From: Streptomyces griseus subsp. griseus
Lineage (GTDB): Bacteria; Actinomycetota; Actinomycetes; Streptomycetales; Streptomycetaceae
NCBI RefSeq assembly: GCF_000720255.1
Contig: NZ_JOJE01000032.1
Span: forward strand, 58,658 to 122,657
DNA length: 64,000 nucleotides
Reading direction: 5' to 3'
How positions within the stretch are numbered: position 1 is the stretch's first letter; every line of letters begins with the position of its first letter. The notes under the pieces were generated by a model. It was given only the letters and a program-made list of their open reading frames with translations. It had not been told where the DNA came from and searched no databases. Shown piece by piece: positions 27,386-34,452 of this stretch. Position numbers and translations under genes: made by a program.

Positions 27386-27757
27386 CTACTTCTCCTTCTT
27401 GGCGCCGTAGCGGCTGCGGGCCTGCTTGCGGTTCTTGACACCCTGGGTGTCGAGCGAACCGCGGATGATCTTGTAGCGAACACCGGGCAGGTCCTTCACA
27501 CGGCCGCCGCGCACGAGCACGATGGAGTGCTCCTGCAGGTTGTGTCCCTCACCCGGAATGTAAGCGGTGACCTCGATCCCGCTGGTCAGACGCACACGCG
27601 CGACCTTACGCAGGGCCGAGTTCGGCTTCTTCGGGGTGGTCGTGAACACACGCGTGCAGACGCCGCGACGCTGAGGGGAACCCTCGAGTGCGGGCGTCTT
27701 GTTCTTCTCGACCTTGTCCTGCCGGCCCTTACGGACCAGCTGCTGGATCGTAGGCAC
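27386..27757 (-). CDS. rpsL: 30S ribosomal protein S12
   Basis: A 123-aa decoding-centre protein. The GTG at 27757 is the start ([12 protein letters not shown]) with GGAGAA just upstream; a longer frame reaching 28012 covers the promoter and leader and is not used. K43 (in [11 protein letters not shown]) and K88 (in GGRVKDLPG) are wild type, so no streptomycin-resistance change is present. First gene of the rpsL-rpsG-fusA-tuf operon. Confidence 0.98.
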   Translation of the reverse strand: MPTIQQLVRKGRQDKVEKNKTPALEGSPQRRGVCTRVFTTTPKKPNSALRKVARVRLTSGIEVTAYIPGEGHNLQEHSIVLVRGGRVKDLPGVRYKIIRGSLDTQGVKNRKQARSRYGAKKEK

Positions 27758-27950
27758 TACTTCTCCGGTTTCTGTGTGCCGAATGGTGAAGCTAACCTGG
27801 AACATCTCCGACCCACGCGGTCGGGTGTGTCGAATCCCGCAGCATCCCGCCGCTAGGCGAAAGGGCGCAGATTGCGGTGGCCGCTCACGGCTCCCGTCGC
27901 GGTCTGAAGGCACGCACGAGAGCCAGGGCACACCCCAGGCACAAGGTCTG

Positions 27951-27979
27951 AGCGTACCTACCTCATTCGCTGTGGTCAA
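27951..27979 (-). promoter_or_regulatory. Predicted rpsL promoter
   Basis: On the minus strand TTGACC, a 17-bp spacer and TACGCT match the HrdB consensus well. The leader to the GTG start would be about 190 nt. The -35 box lies about 15 bp from the hairpin that ends the tail-cluster side. Confidence 0.75.
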
Positions 27980-27993
27980 AACAAATGGGCGAG

Positions 27994-28039
27994 CCCGGCA
28001 GAGCCATAGCAATCATCTCAAATCGCTTGCCCTGCCGGG
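27994..28039 (-). terminator. Terminator-like hairpin between tail cluster and rpsL
   Basis: CCCGGCAGAGC (27994-28004) pairs with GCCCTGCCGGG (28029-28039), one mismatch, and the minus strand continues into a T-rich stretch (ATTTGTTTTG). It probably ends transcripts from the minus-strand genes at 28072-29096 before the rpsL promoter. Confidence 0.6.
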
Positions 28040-28071
28040 TGCCCGCATCGGAGGGTCTCAGTCCCCCGTTC

Positions 28072-28317
28072 TCACTCTTCGGTTTTCGTTCCGTCCCGCC
28101 TCTGCGTGCGCCGGGTGGCGCGCTCCGCGGCGAAGACGTCCTCCAGGCGGAACAGCAGCGCCCGGCCGGCCCGGCCCGCGGCGGTGAGGCGGCCCAGCTG
28201 GACCCACTTGCGGATAGTGGCGGGGGCCACACCGACCTCGCGGGCGGCGAGCTCACCGGGGATGAGAGCGGGGGCGCCGCCCTGACGGTCGTGCGGCCGG
28301 TCGCGCGGCGCGGTCAT
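28072..28317 (-). CDS. Small HTH (excisionase/MerR-like) DNA-binding protein
   Basis: An 81-aa protein with one HTH of the excisionase/BldC-like type: IPGELAAREVGVAPATIRKW, then QLGRLTAAGRAGRALLF. Its start overlaps the stop of the upstream gene by 4 nt (ATGA). Position at the edge of the phage-tail cluster suggests control of that cluster. No integrase is present, so a role in excision is unlikely. Confidence 0.8.
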   Translation of the reverse strand: MTAPRDRPHDRQGGAPALIPGELAAREVGVAPATIRKWVQLGRLTAAGRAGRALLFRLEDVFAAERATRRTQRRDGTKTEE

Positions 28318-29096
28318 CGGGCGGCCTTCCGGTCGGTCCGCGCGGCCGGGGTGATACGACGCTCGGCGGTGGCGGGGCGCGCGGCGGTGCTACGGCGTGC
28401 GGCGGTGGTACGGCGCTCCCACTCCCCCTCGGTCCAAGTGTGGCGGTAGGCGGGGTCGTCGCGGCAGCCGCAGTGCGGGTCCGCGCAGCGGCAGGCCGGA
28501 TTGACGCAGAGGACGGCAGCGCGGTCGGGAAAGGCCCGCAGCGACACGGAGTCGCACCAGGGACAGCGGCCGGACATCCGTACGACGGTCTCGGTGTCAC
28601 CCAGCGCGCGGGCGCAGCGGCGGGCCATCCGGCGGGCCTCGTCGCGGACGTGGGCGGCGAGGACGGGGTCGACGGCGATGTCGTCCAGGAGTGCGGCGAT
28701 CCGGCGCAGCCGCTCGGGGACGGTGACGCGACGCGGGCGCGGCAGGCCGAGACGGTCGCGCACCGCCTCCTCCAGCTCCACCACACCGTCCGTGATGTCG
28801 CGGATGGTGTCGGAGATGTGCAGCCGCAGCGGGGCCGCGCTGTGACCCGGGGCCGTGAGGCCGTGGCGCTGCTGGAGGAGGAGTGCCTCCTCGCGTTCCT
28901 GGCGCAGCCGGGCACCGAGGCCGGGCGGCGGCGGGACCGCCGGGCGGGCCGTCGCCGAGGTGCGGCCCGGGACGAGTTCGGTGGCGAGTTCGGGGAACTG
29001 CTGGGCGAGCTGACCGATCCAGAGGGCAGCTTGCGCGGTCGGCTGTTCCTGGCGGTCCGACGGAGCGGACTGGCCACATGGGTCGGTGATCGGCAT
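28314..29096 (-). CDS. Cysteine-rich protein of the tail cluster, unknown function
   Basis: A 260-aa protein not recognised by name. Residues about 55-120 form a helical region; residues about 175-225 carry a zinc-binding-like run of cysteines (CPWC, later CVNPACRC and CGCRDD), and the tail is Arg/Ala rich. The ATG at 29096 follows AGGGGGA, a strong ribosome site; a longer frame to 29219 has none. It is coupled to the small HTH gene downstream and divergent from the HTH regulator at 29307; the shared upstream region holds palindromic sites. A regulatory, DNA- or RNA-binding role is inferred from the zinc motif and context. Confidence 0.7.
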   Translation of the reverse strand: MPITDPCGQSAPSDRQEQPTAQAALWIGQLAQQFPELATELVPGRTSATARPAVPPPPGLGARLRQEREEALLLQQRHGLTAPGHSAAPLRLHISDTIRDITDGVVELEEAVRDRLGLPRPRRVTVPERLRRIAALLDDIAVDPVLAAHVRDEARRMARRCARALGDTETVVRMSGRCPWCDSVSLRAFPDRAAVLCVNPACRCADPHCGCRDDPAYRHTWTEGEWERRTTAARRSTAARPATAERRITPAARTDRKAAR

Positions 29097-29157
29097 GAGG
29101 TCCCCCTGCTGGTACGGGCCGAGCCCGGATGGAACGAACGCCGTCAACCCTGCCAGA

Positions 29158-29177
29158 TTGCGTGCGCGCTCGCAACG
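29158..29177. promoter_or_regulatory. Palindromic operator candidate, site 1
   Basis: TTGCGTGCGCGCTCGCAA is an 18-bp near-perfect palindrome (a single symmetric pair mismatched). The same word TTGCGTGCGCGC recurs at 30000, and a related TTGCGCGCGCGG lies on the minus strand at 29257-29268. The site is 60 bp upstream of the minus-strand gene and 130 bp upstream of the HTH gene. Confidence 0.55.
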
Positions 29178-29231
29178 TACCGCGATCATCCACCTCTCTG
29201 AAACCTCCTCATGTTGCACTTATTTTCCTTA

Positions 29232-29268
29232 GTGCTTGCCCGCGAGCACGTAATTCCGCGCGCGCAAG
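29232..29268. promoter_or_regulatory. Palindromic operator candidates, site 2
   Basis: GTGCTTGCCCGCGAGCAC (29232-29249) is an inverted repeat, followed by the minus-strand word TTGCGCGCGCGG at 29257-29268. Both lie 40-75 bp upstream of the HTH regulator start, where an autoregulator would bind. Confidence 0.5.
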
Positions 29269-29306
29269 CAAGCTAAACTTGCCTCCTCCTAGGGAAGCGA
29301 GCAGAG

Positions 29307-29825
29307 ATGACCAGCCAGGATCTGGACGCGTTCGCGGCATGGGTCGAGGACCTCATGCGGGAGCGCGGCTACGACATCGACAGCCCTCGCGGCGGGGGGA
29401 AGTCCCGGATCGCGGACGAGGCCGGCGTACACCGCGCCGCCGTCACCCGCCTGCTCCAGCGGCAGAGCATGCCGGACCTCGAGACCACACGCCGGCTCGC
29501 GCGCGTACTGGGCGTTCCCGTGCGTGACATGCTCATCCGCTCCGGCCGGCTCACGGCCGAGGAACTGGCCGACCCCCAGGCGTACCTGGCCTCTCCGCAT
29601 CCACCGGGCGGGGACATCGGCCGCCGCCCCACCCTTGAGGAGGTGGCCGATCTGCTGGGCGTGCCCGCCGACCGGCGCGACATGTTCGTGAGAGTGGTGG
29701 AGCAGTTCCTGCCGACCGACACGGAGTCGGTGCCGGTGCCGGTGCCGGTGCCCCAGGGACTCGCGCACTCTCCTTCTTCCGCTTCTTCCGCCTCTTCCGT
29801 TTCTTCCACTTCCTCCGCCGACTGA
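29307..29825 (+). CDS. XRE-type HTH regulator of the tail cluster
   Basis: A 172-aa regulator. The HTH spans about residues 12-70 (GGGKSRIADEAGVHRAAVTR, then MPDLETTRRLARVLGVPVRD). The end, after residue 140, is low-complexity: VPVPVPVP followed by a Ser/Ala-rich stretch ([14 protein letters not shown]) coded by TTCCNC-type repeats. The ATG has GGAAG about 10 nt upstream. It is the first plus-strand gene before the tail genes and is divergent from the Cys-rich protein. Palindromic sites lie on both sides, so it probably represses or activates the cluster. No LexA- or RecA-linked cleavage motif is visible. Confidence 0.85.
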   Translation: MTSQDLDAFAAWVEDLMRERGYDIDSPRGGGKSRIADEAGVHRAAVTRLLQRQSMPDLETTRRLARVLGVPVRDMLIRSGRLTAEELADPQAYLASPHPPGGDIGRRPTLEEVADLLGVPADRRDMFVRVVEQFLPTDTESVPVPVPVPQGLAHSPSSASSASSVSSTSSAD

Positions 29826-30189
29826 TCCACGCGCACGACTCACGACGTACGGCTCACTCCGCCGCACGGCCGCCGAGGCAGTGGCATTCGTCCACTGACG
29901 GGGAAGGCGGCCAGCGTGGCATCAGGCGCCTGACCAGCACCTCCACCTTCTTCCCACCCTCTTCCGCACCGCTCCCGGGAAATCCGTCCACCCAATAAGT
30001 TGCGTGCGCGCACGATATCTGTCACAGTTGCTGCAGCGGCGGAGCTGTGCCCGCGAGCCGGGCGGCGCCCGCCCTTCCCACGCGTACCGCGTCTGTCCGT
30101 ACGCCGGTACCGGGGCGCCTTCCCTCACGCACTCGCGCCCTCTTCCGTACTCCGCGCCCCGCGCGCCCAGCAGCCCGAGGTGACCCGGC
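29826..30189. promoter_or_regulatory. Intergenic region before the tail genes
   Basis: A 364-bp stretch without a gene. It holds site 3 of the palindromic family at 30000-30018 (TTGCGTGCGCGCACGATAT, with the perfect core CGTGCGCGCACG at 30003-30014), probably the control point of the tail operon. No convincing -35/-10 pair was found. The last bases carry GAGGTG, the ribosome site of the next gene. Confidence 0.55.
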
Positions 30190-30603
30190 ATGACCACGCC
30201 CACCCCACCGAGCGCCTTCCCCGATGTCGAGGCCCTGGTCGTCGACATCCTGGAGGCCGACTCCGCACTCTCCACAGCCCTCGTCCGCGTCGACGCGCCG
30301 GACGGATTCGACGGCAGGACCGCCGCCGTCCTCGTCAACCGGCGCGGCGGCGCCTGGATCGGCGAACTCCACGTCGACCAGCCGCTCATCGAGCTGGAGG
30401 TGTACGGCCCCACCAAGGAGGCCGCGCACACCCTGGCGAACGCGGCCCGCCGCGCACTGCTCGCCGCGGCCGGCAACCGCTACGGCAGGAACCAGATCAC
30501 CGAGGTCGAGGAACAGGACGGCCCGCGCTGGCTGCCCGACTACCTCTACGCCGCGGCCAACCGCTACGTGTGCGTGCTCAAGGTGTTCCTGAACGTCTAC
30601 TGA
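30190..30603 (+). CDS. Phage tail terminator-like protein
   Basis: A 137-aa protein matching the small tail terminator/minor tail component of siphophages (gpU-like role: caps the tail tube). Features are the DVEALVVDILEAD start, WIGELHVDQPLIELEVYG in the middle and a final VCVLKVFLNVY. It lies just upstream of the major tail protein gene, the standard position. GAGGTG is 7 nt upstream of the ATG. The family call rests on position and size as much as on sequence. Confidence 0.7.
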   Translation: MTTPTPPSAFPDVEALVVDILEADSALSTALVRVDAPDGFDGRTAAVLVNRRGGAWIGELHVDQPLIELEVYGPTKEAAHTLANAARRALLAAAGNRYGRNQITEVEEQDGPRWLPDYLYAAANRYVCVLKVFLNVY

Positions 30604-30638
30604 GCACCCCGTGGCGCACTCGCGCCGCCCCACAGACC

Positions 30639-30666
30639 GAAGGCCCCGTCATCCGGCGGGGCCTTC
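30639..30666 (+). terminator. Hairpin between terminator gene and tail tube gene
   Basis: GAAGGCCCCG and CGGGGCCTTC pair perfectly around an 8-nt loop. It may act as a partial terminator or as a processing or stability element 5' of the highly expressed tube gene. Confidence 0.6.
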
Positions 30667-30752
30667 GTCGTACCCGGAGCACCGCTCCGGGTGCGCCCCT
30701 CGAAGGCGCGCGCATCCGCGCGCTGCCCGTTCACACAAGGAGAACCCCAACC

Positions 30753-31352
30753 ATGGCAGGCACCAACTCCTCCGAGATCCGCATCGCCGGCGTCGGCCGC
30801 CTCTTCGTCGCGAAGGCCGACACCAAGGTCCCGACGGCCTTCTCCGGCAACTCCGCCACCGACTGGGGCGCCGACTGGACGGACCTCGGCTACACCTCCG
30901 GCGACGGCGTCACCTTCAGCAAGAAGGACAAGCTGGAGCCGGTCGACGTGTGGCAGGCCGTCAGCCCGGTGCACTTCGTCTACTCCGACCGGGACCTGAC
31001 CCTGAAGTTCTCGCTGCTCCAGTTCAACGAGGACACGCTGCCGTTCTTCATGGGCGGCGGCAAGGTCAGCCCGGTGGCCGGCGCCACGGACGTGTTCCAG
31101 TACGACATCGCGGACCGTCCGTACGCCGACGTCCGCGCGCTCGGCCTGGAGTTCACCGACGTCCAGGCGAGCGACGGCTCGGCCGTCACCTACCGCTTCG
31201 GGATCCCGCGCGGCCAGGTCACGGCGGCGGACGACATCAAGCTGGCCCGCAAGTCCGCGACCCAGCTCGGCATCACCTTCACGGCCATGGCAGGCGCCGA
31301 TGGTTCGGCACTGGCGAGCTTCGTCATGAAGGACGACTCGTACGCCGCCTGA
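30753..31352 (+). CDS. Major tail (tube) protein
   Basis: A 199-aa protein with the features of an actinophage major tail protein: IRIAGVGRLFVAKADTKVP, then FVYSDRDLTLKFSLLQFNED, and a C-terminal ASFVMKDDSYAA. It forms the stacked hexameric rings of a non-contractile tail. AGGAGA is 9 nt upstream. It is flanked by strong hairpins at 30639 and 31359, which would isolate an abundant mRNA. No sheath gene is seen, so the tail is not contractile. Confidence 0.85.
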   Translation: MAGTNSSEIRIAGVGRLFVAKADTKVPTAFSGNSATDWGADWTDLGYTSGDGVTFSKKDKLEPVDVWQAVSPVHFVYSDRDLTLKFSLLQFNEDTLPFFMGGGKVSPVAGATDVFQYDIADRPYADVRALGLEFTDVQASDGSAVTYRFGIPRGQVTAADDIKLARKSATQLGITFTAMAGADGSALASFVMKDDSYAA

Positions 31353-31358
31353 TCCACC

Positions 31359-31392
31359 GGGCGGGGCGGGTTCGTCCGCCCCGCCCGCTCTT
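31359..31392 (+). terminator. Terminator after the tail tube gene
   Basis: GGGCGGGGCGG and CCGCCCCGCCC form an 11-bp perfect stem with a 6-nt loop, followed by GCTCTTTC. It probably makes the tube mRNA the main product, with read-through for the downstream genes. Confidence 0.75.
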
Positions 31393-31398
31393 TCACTG

Positions 31399-31456
31399 CT
31401 TCGGCAACGCCTTCGGCAACCCCCTCGACAAGCCTTCGACAACCCTTCGACAACCC
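31399..31456 (+). repeat. Degenerate 11-bp tandem repeats
   Basis: Five units of the type CTTCGGCAACG/CTTCGACAACC in a row, ending just before the Shine-Dalgarno of the chaperone gene. Could be a spacer or regulatory array; no coding sense was found. Confidence 0.6.
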
Positions 31457-31474
31457 TGAGGAGTACGTATCCCC

Positions 31475-31765
31475 ATGGCCCGTTTCGACGTCAACGCCGC
31501 CCGCGCCCAGCGCCTCGAAGCCCTCGGCCGCACCTGGTCGTTCGAGCTCGACGGTGATTCCTTCACGCTGCCCACCGAGCTGACCCGGGCCACCGCCCGT
31601 GCCCTGCGGGACCTCGACGACAACGACGTCGACGGGCTGCTCGGGCTGCTCATGGGTGAGGAGCAGTTCGCCCGCTTCGAGCGGCACGAGGTCACCATGC
31701 AGGACATCGCCGCCATCCTGGAGGCCTACGGCAAGGAGACCGGGCTCGGCCTGGGGGAAGGCTGA
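31475..31765 (+). CDS. Tail assembly chaperone, short product (gpG-like)
   Basis: A 96-aa protein. Between tube and tape measure genes siphophages place a chaperone pair made by programmed frameshifting. This one begins MARFDVNAARAQRLEALGRT, and its C-terminus carries the slippery stretch CTG GGG GAA GGC TGA. It has GAGGAG upstream. See the extended product below. Confidence 0.85.
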   Translation: MARFDVNAARAQRLEALGRTWSFELDGDSFTLPTELTRATARALRDLDDNDVDGLLGLLMGEEQFARFERHEVTMQDIAAILEAYGKETGLGLGEG

Positions 31766-32184
31766 GCCTCGTCGGGTTCGTCGACGAACACGCCGAGGCA
31801 CTCGAAGCGGATCTGCTCCGCTACTACGGCATCGACCTGCTCGACTGGCACCGTGACCGCCTCTCGGCCCGGCGGCTCTCGGTGCTCATCAAGCACCTGC
31901 CGCGTGACAGTGCGGTCAACCGGGATCTGTACGGGGAGGCCGCGGAGTGGTCGGTGACCGACCATCTGCTGGCCGCGGCGGTGGACCAGCTGGCGGCCGC
32001 CAACTGGATGTTCGCCACGGTCAACACGGCCGAGGACGGCGAGGGCCCGGAACCCCCGGTACCCGTACCGCGCCCGGGCGACCCAGTGGAGGAGGAGCGG
32101 GACGTTCCCGTTGGCGACACCCGATCGCCGACCCGGGACGATTCCACCCCGACCCCGGTCCAACTCGCCCGCTTCTTCGGCTGA
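31475..32184 (+). CDS. Tail assembly chaperone, -1 frameshift product (gpGT-like)
   Basis: At about 31753-31759 (G GGG GAA) a -1 slip leads from the short frame into one that stays open to the TGA at 32182. The continuation reads through SLVGFVDEHAEALEADLLRY, GIDLLDWHRDRLSARRLSVL and HLPRDSAVNRDLYGEAAEW, a typical actinophage T-part, with no start codon and ribosome site of its own in the right place. The total is about 236 aa. P-site GGG re-pairs perfectly; the A-site GAA to GGA is imperfect. An independent start inside the second frame (ATG-less, or GTG) is the alternative. Confidence 0.7.
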
Positions 32185-32443
32185 GAAGCGGGGCTGGAGA
32201 GGGGGGCCTGTCCTTGGCCGCAGGGCCCGCGAACCCGTCTGACGGGTGGGTGGGCCCCCAACGGGCCGCATTCGGGGCCTCAACGGGGGCGCCTGGTCCC
32301 CGGCCTCGGATCGCGCTTGTCCGCGCGGTCCTGCGGGGCGTGTTTCCCACATCCGTCGCGGCGGTCGGAGCGGTCACGATCCCCGCGTCCGTCCGGCCGG
32401 TCATGCTCACCACGCCCATTCGGCCGGTCACGCTCACCGGGGC

Positions 32444-33415
32444 CTATGGGCCGGTCCTGGTTGTCGTCCTGGTCGCGGTGTCGGCCCTTCGCTCTGCCTT
32501 CCCCAGTTCTTCGGCGAGGGCCCGGGCCTTGTCGGAGAGCCGGGGGCGGTCCTCGGGGCCGGGGCCGGGAGTTCCGGGCGGCTCCTGGTGCTCTTCCGGT
32601 GCGTCCGGGCGGCGGCCCTTCTCCCGTCCGGCGGGGGTGTCACCCGGCCTGGTCAGCGGAGGGACACTGGGCCGTCCGTTGCGCCGGACCACCCGGCGCC
32701 GGTCTGAGGGTGCCGAACGCTCGCGCACCTGGCGGGCGGAGAGCAGTATGTCGCCCCCGCCCCTGTCGTCGTCCGGGCCGCCGTCCGAGCCGCCGTCCGG
32801 CACATGCTCCTCAGCGGGCACATCCTCGTCCGAAGGCGTCGGCGTCGGCGTCGGCGCACCGTCCGCCACCGACCGCTCCCGTTCGCCGCGCTCCTCCACT
32901 CGCGTCACCTCCGGCGGAGGCCGCAGGAGTTGGAGGTGGGGCAGGGGGATGACCTCGGCGCCCTGTTCGCCCTCGGGGCTGCGGGCCCGGAGGGGGCGCC
33001 GACCGGTGCGGGCGTCCTCCTGGCCCCTGAGGTACGCGGCGGTGATCCGCTCCTCATAAGCGCGCCGGACGGCGGGCAGTTGCTCGGCGACGACGTCGGC
33101 CCAGCCGGCGCTGTAGGCGGCCAGTTCACGCCGTTCGAGCTCGGCGCGGGGCAGGACGAGGAGGTCTTCGGGGGCATGTCCGAGCCGGTGGACCAGCTCG
33201 GACAGGCGGGCGATGAGGTGCGGCAGATCAGGGAATTGTTCAAGCCAGTCGATCGCCCGGTCGTCCCGCGTGTTGCTCGCGTCGCCGTCCACCCCAGGCA
33301 CCCCGTAGGCCTTGCTCTCGTCCGCTGCTCCTTCGCGCGCCCCCGCGCGAGGACGGCTGCCCGCCGTCCACCGTCGCACACCCCGTCCTCCATGTCCCTC
33401 CGGGGGCCCAGCCAT
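32444..33415 (-). CDS. Unknown protein on the opposite strand inside the tail cluster
   Basis: A minus-strand frame of up to 323 aa. Residues about 55-150 are probably folded, with WLEQFPDLPHLIARLSELVH and ELAAYSAGWADVVAEQLPAV. The C-terminal half is Pro/Arg/Glu-rich and looks disordered. The start is uncertain; GTGs at 33301 and 33292 are alternatives to 33415. A Y-x-AGW-x-D motif is shared with the small plus-strand protein at 33653. It breaks the tail gene order between chaperone and tape measure, so it is probably a moron gene. No function known. Confidence 0.55.
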   Translation of the reverse strand: MAGPPEGHGGRGVRRWTAGSRPRAGAREGAADESKAYGVPGVDGDASNTRDDRAIDWLEQFPDLPHLIARLSELVHRLGHAPEDLLVLPRAELERRELAAYSAGWADVVAEQLPAVRRAYEERITAAYLRGQEDARTGRRPLRARSPEGEQGAEVIPLPHLQLLRPPPEVTRVEERGERERSVADGAPTPTPTPSDEDVPAEEHVPDGGSDGGPDDDRGGGDILLSARQVRERSAPSDRRRVVRRNGRPSVPPLTRPGDTPAGREKGRRPDAPEEHQEPPGTPGPGPEDRPRLSDKARALAEELGKAERRADTATRTTTRTGP

Positions 33416-33652
33416 TCACATGTCGTTCACCGACGGGAGGACGGCCGGATCCCGACCCCAAGAACCTGACGCACCGTCCATTGCGCCCCCTGCATCACCG
33501 CAGGTCCGCACGCGGATGAGGAGGAGCTGCCGAGGCAAACACCGCCCGAACCACAGGATTACTCGTACACTAGTTCGAACACGCGTCTCGAACGCCTCCG
33601 TAGGCGCCACGTGTACCACCAGCCCAACGGACACAAGGGAAAGCAGGCCGAC

Positions 33653-33847
33653 ATGGCGACTGGCACGAGCAACCACCCGCAGCAGCCGATCGACACCTAC
33701 ACCCGTCTCGCCCGCCTCCTGCGCACCCCCGCCGCCAGCCGCGAGGCCCTGCTCGACCAGGTGTACGAAGAGCTGTTGGACCGGGAGTCACGCGCCTACG
33801 CCGCCGGCTGGTCCGACGCCCTGACGGAGGCCCGCCGGACCCGCTGA
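33653..33847 (+). CDS. Small unknown protein with Y-x-AGW-x-D motif
   Basis: A 64-aa helical protein (TRLARLLRTPAASREALLDQ, then SRAYAAGWSDALTEARR). The ATG at 33653 is preferred, with AAGGGAAAG upstream; an earlier ATG at 33611 is possible. The motif AYAAGWSD matches AYSAGWAD in the opposite-strand protein next to it, hinting at related domains. It follows a region with the palindrome GTTCGAAC (33573-33580). No function known. Confidence 0.6.
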   Translation: MATGTSNHPQQPIDTYTRLARLLRTPAASREALLDQVYEELLDRESRAYAAGWSDALTEARRTR

Positions 33848-33928
33848 CACCGCGGGCGACCCCCCGGCCGACACAGCCGCTTGTATGCTGCGGCACTCTC
33901 GCATCGCGGCCACCAAGGGGGAGCACAC

Positions 33929-34351
33929 TTGTCCACAACGCTCGCGAGCGCAACGAACTACGGCATCCCATTCATGATCATTTCGGTACCCTTCGGCCTC
34001 GTCTCACTGCTTTTCATCCCCAAACAACTGCGTGAGCGGCGGCTCAAGAGGACGGGTGTCGAAACCGTCGCGGTCTGCCAGGAGCGCATACGCCGCGGCG
34101 GCACAGCGGTGGAACTTCTGAACTGTTCCTTCCGCACGGCCGACGGCGACGAGACCTGGGCGCTCGTCAGTGCTCCGAAGCCGGCGCCGCACGTCGGTCA
34201 GGAGTTCCCGGTCGTCTTCGACGCGCGGAAGCCCTCGGTGGTCGAAAGCAGCTACTACCTCTCATCGCGAGGCACATGGGTCGGCTACGTGATCCAGTCG
34301 CTCTTCGGCCTGCTGCTCGTGACAGGCGTCGTGATCGGCGCCATCTCCTGA
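33929..34351 (+). CDS. DUF3592-like membrane protein
   Basis: A 140-aa protein with a TM helix at each end (about residues 12-30, IISVPFGLVSLLF; and 116-138, VIQSLFGLLLVTGVVIGAI) and a soluble beta-rich part between them (VAVCQERIRRGGTAVELLNC, then VGQEFPVVFDA). This is the layout of DUF3592 proteins. TTG start with GGGGGAG 6 nt upstream. Inside the tail cluster but not a tail protein by type; possibly a moron. Confidence 0.65.
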   Translation: MSTTLASATNYGIPFMIISVPFGLVSLLFIPKQLRERRLKRTGVETVAVCQERIRRGGTAVELLNCSFRTADGDETWALVSAPKPAPHVGQEFPVVFDARKPSVVESSYYLSSRGTWVGYVIQSLFGLLLVTGVVIGAIS

Positions 34352-34452
34352 CCCTGGCGCCACCCGCGCCCCACACCCTCCGATGCCCTCTTCCGCCCTT
34401 GCGGGAGGGGGCATCGCCATGTCCGGACCACGCGCCGCACGAGAGGACACAC

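Larger units (their letters stand above)
27758..28071 (-). promoter_or_regulatory. rpsL leader and upstream spacer
   Basis: A 314-bp stretch without a gene, between the start of rpsL and the stop of the HTH gene of the tail cluster. It holds the predicted rpsL promoter (27951-27979), a leader of roughly 190 nt and a terminator-like hairpin (27994-28039). No small gene was recognised in it. Confidence 0.7.

Noticed and set aside
31947..33059. Plus-strand open frame of 370 codons across the chaperone end and the reverse-strand gene
   Set aside because: Overlaps the frameshift product; Pro/Arg/Ser-rich and without ribosome site.
33573..33594. Possible LexA (SOS) box before the small gene at 33653
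   Set aside because: TCGAAC-ACGC-GTCTCGA departs from the GAAC-N4-GTTC pattern in the second half; too weak to claim SOS control of the tail cluster.
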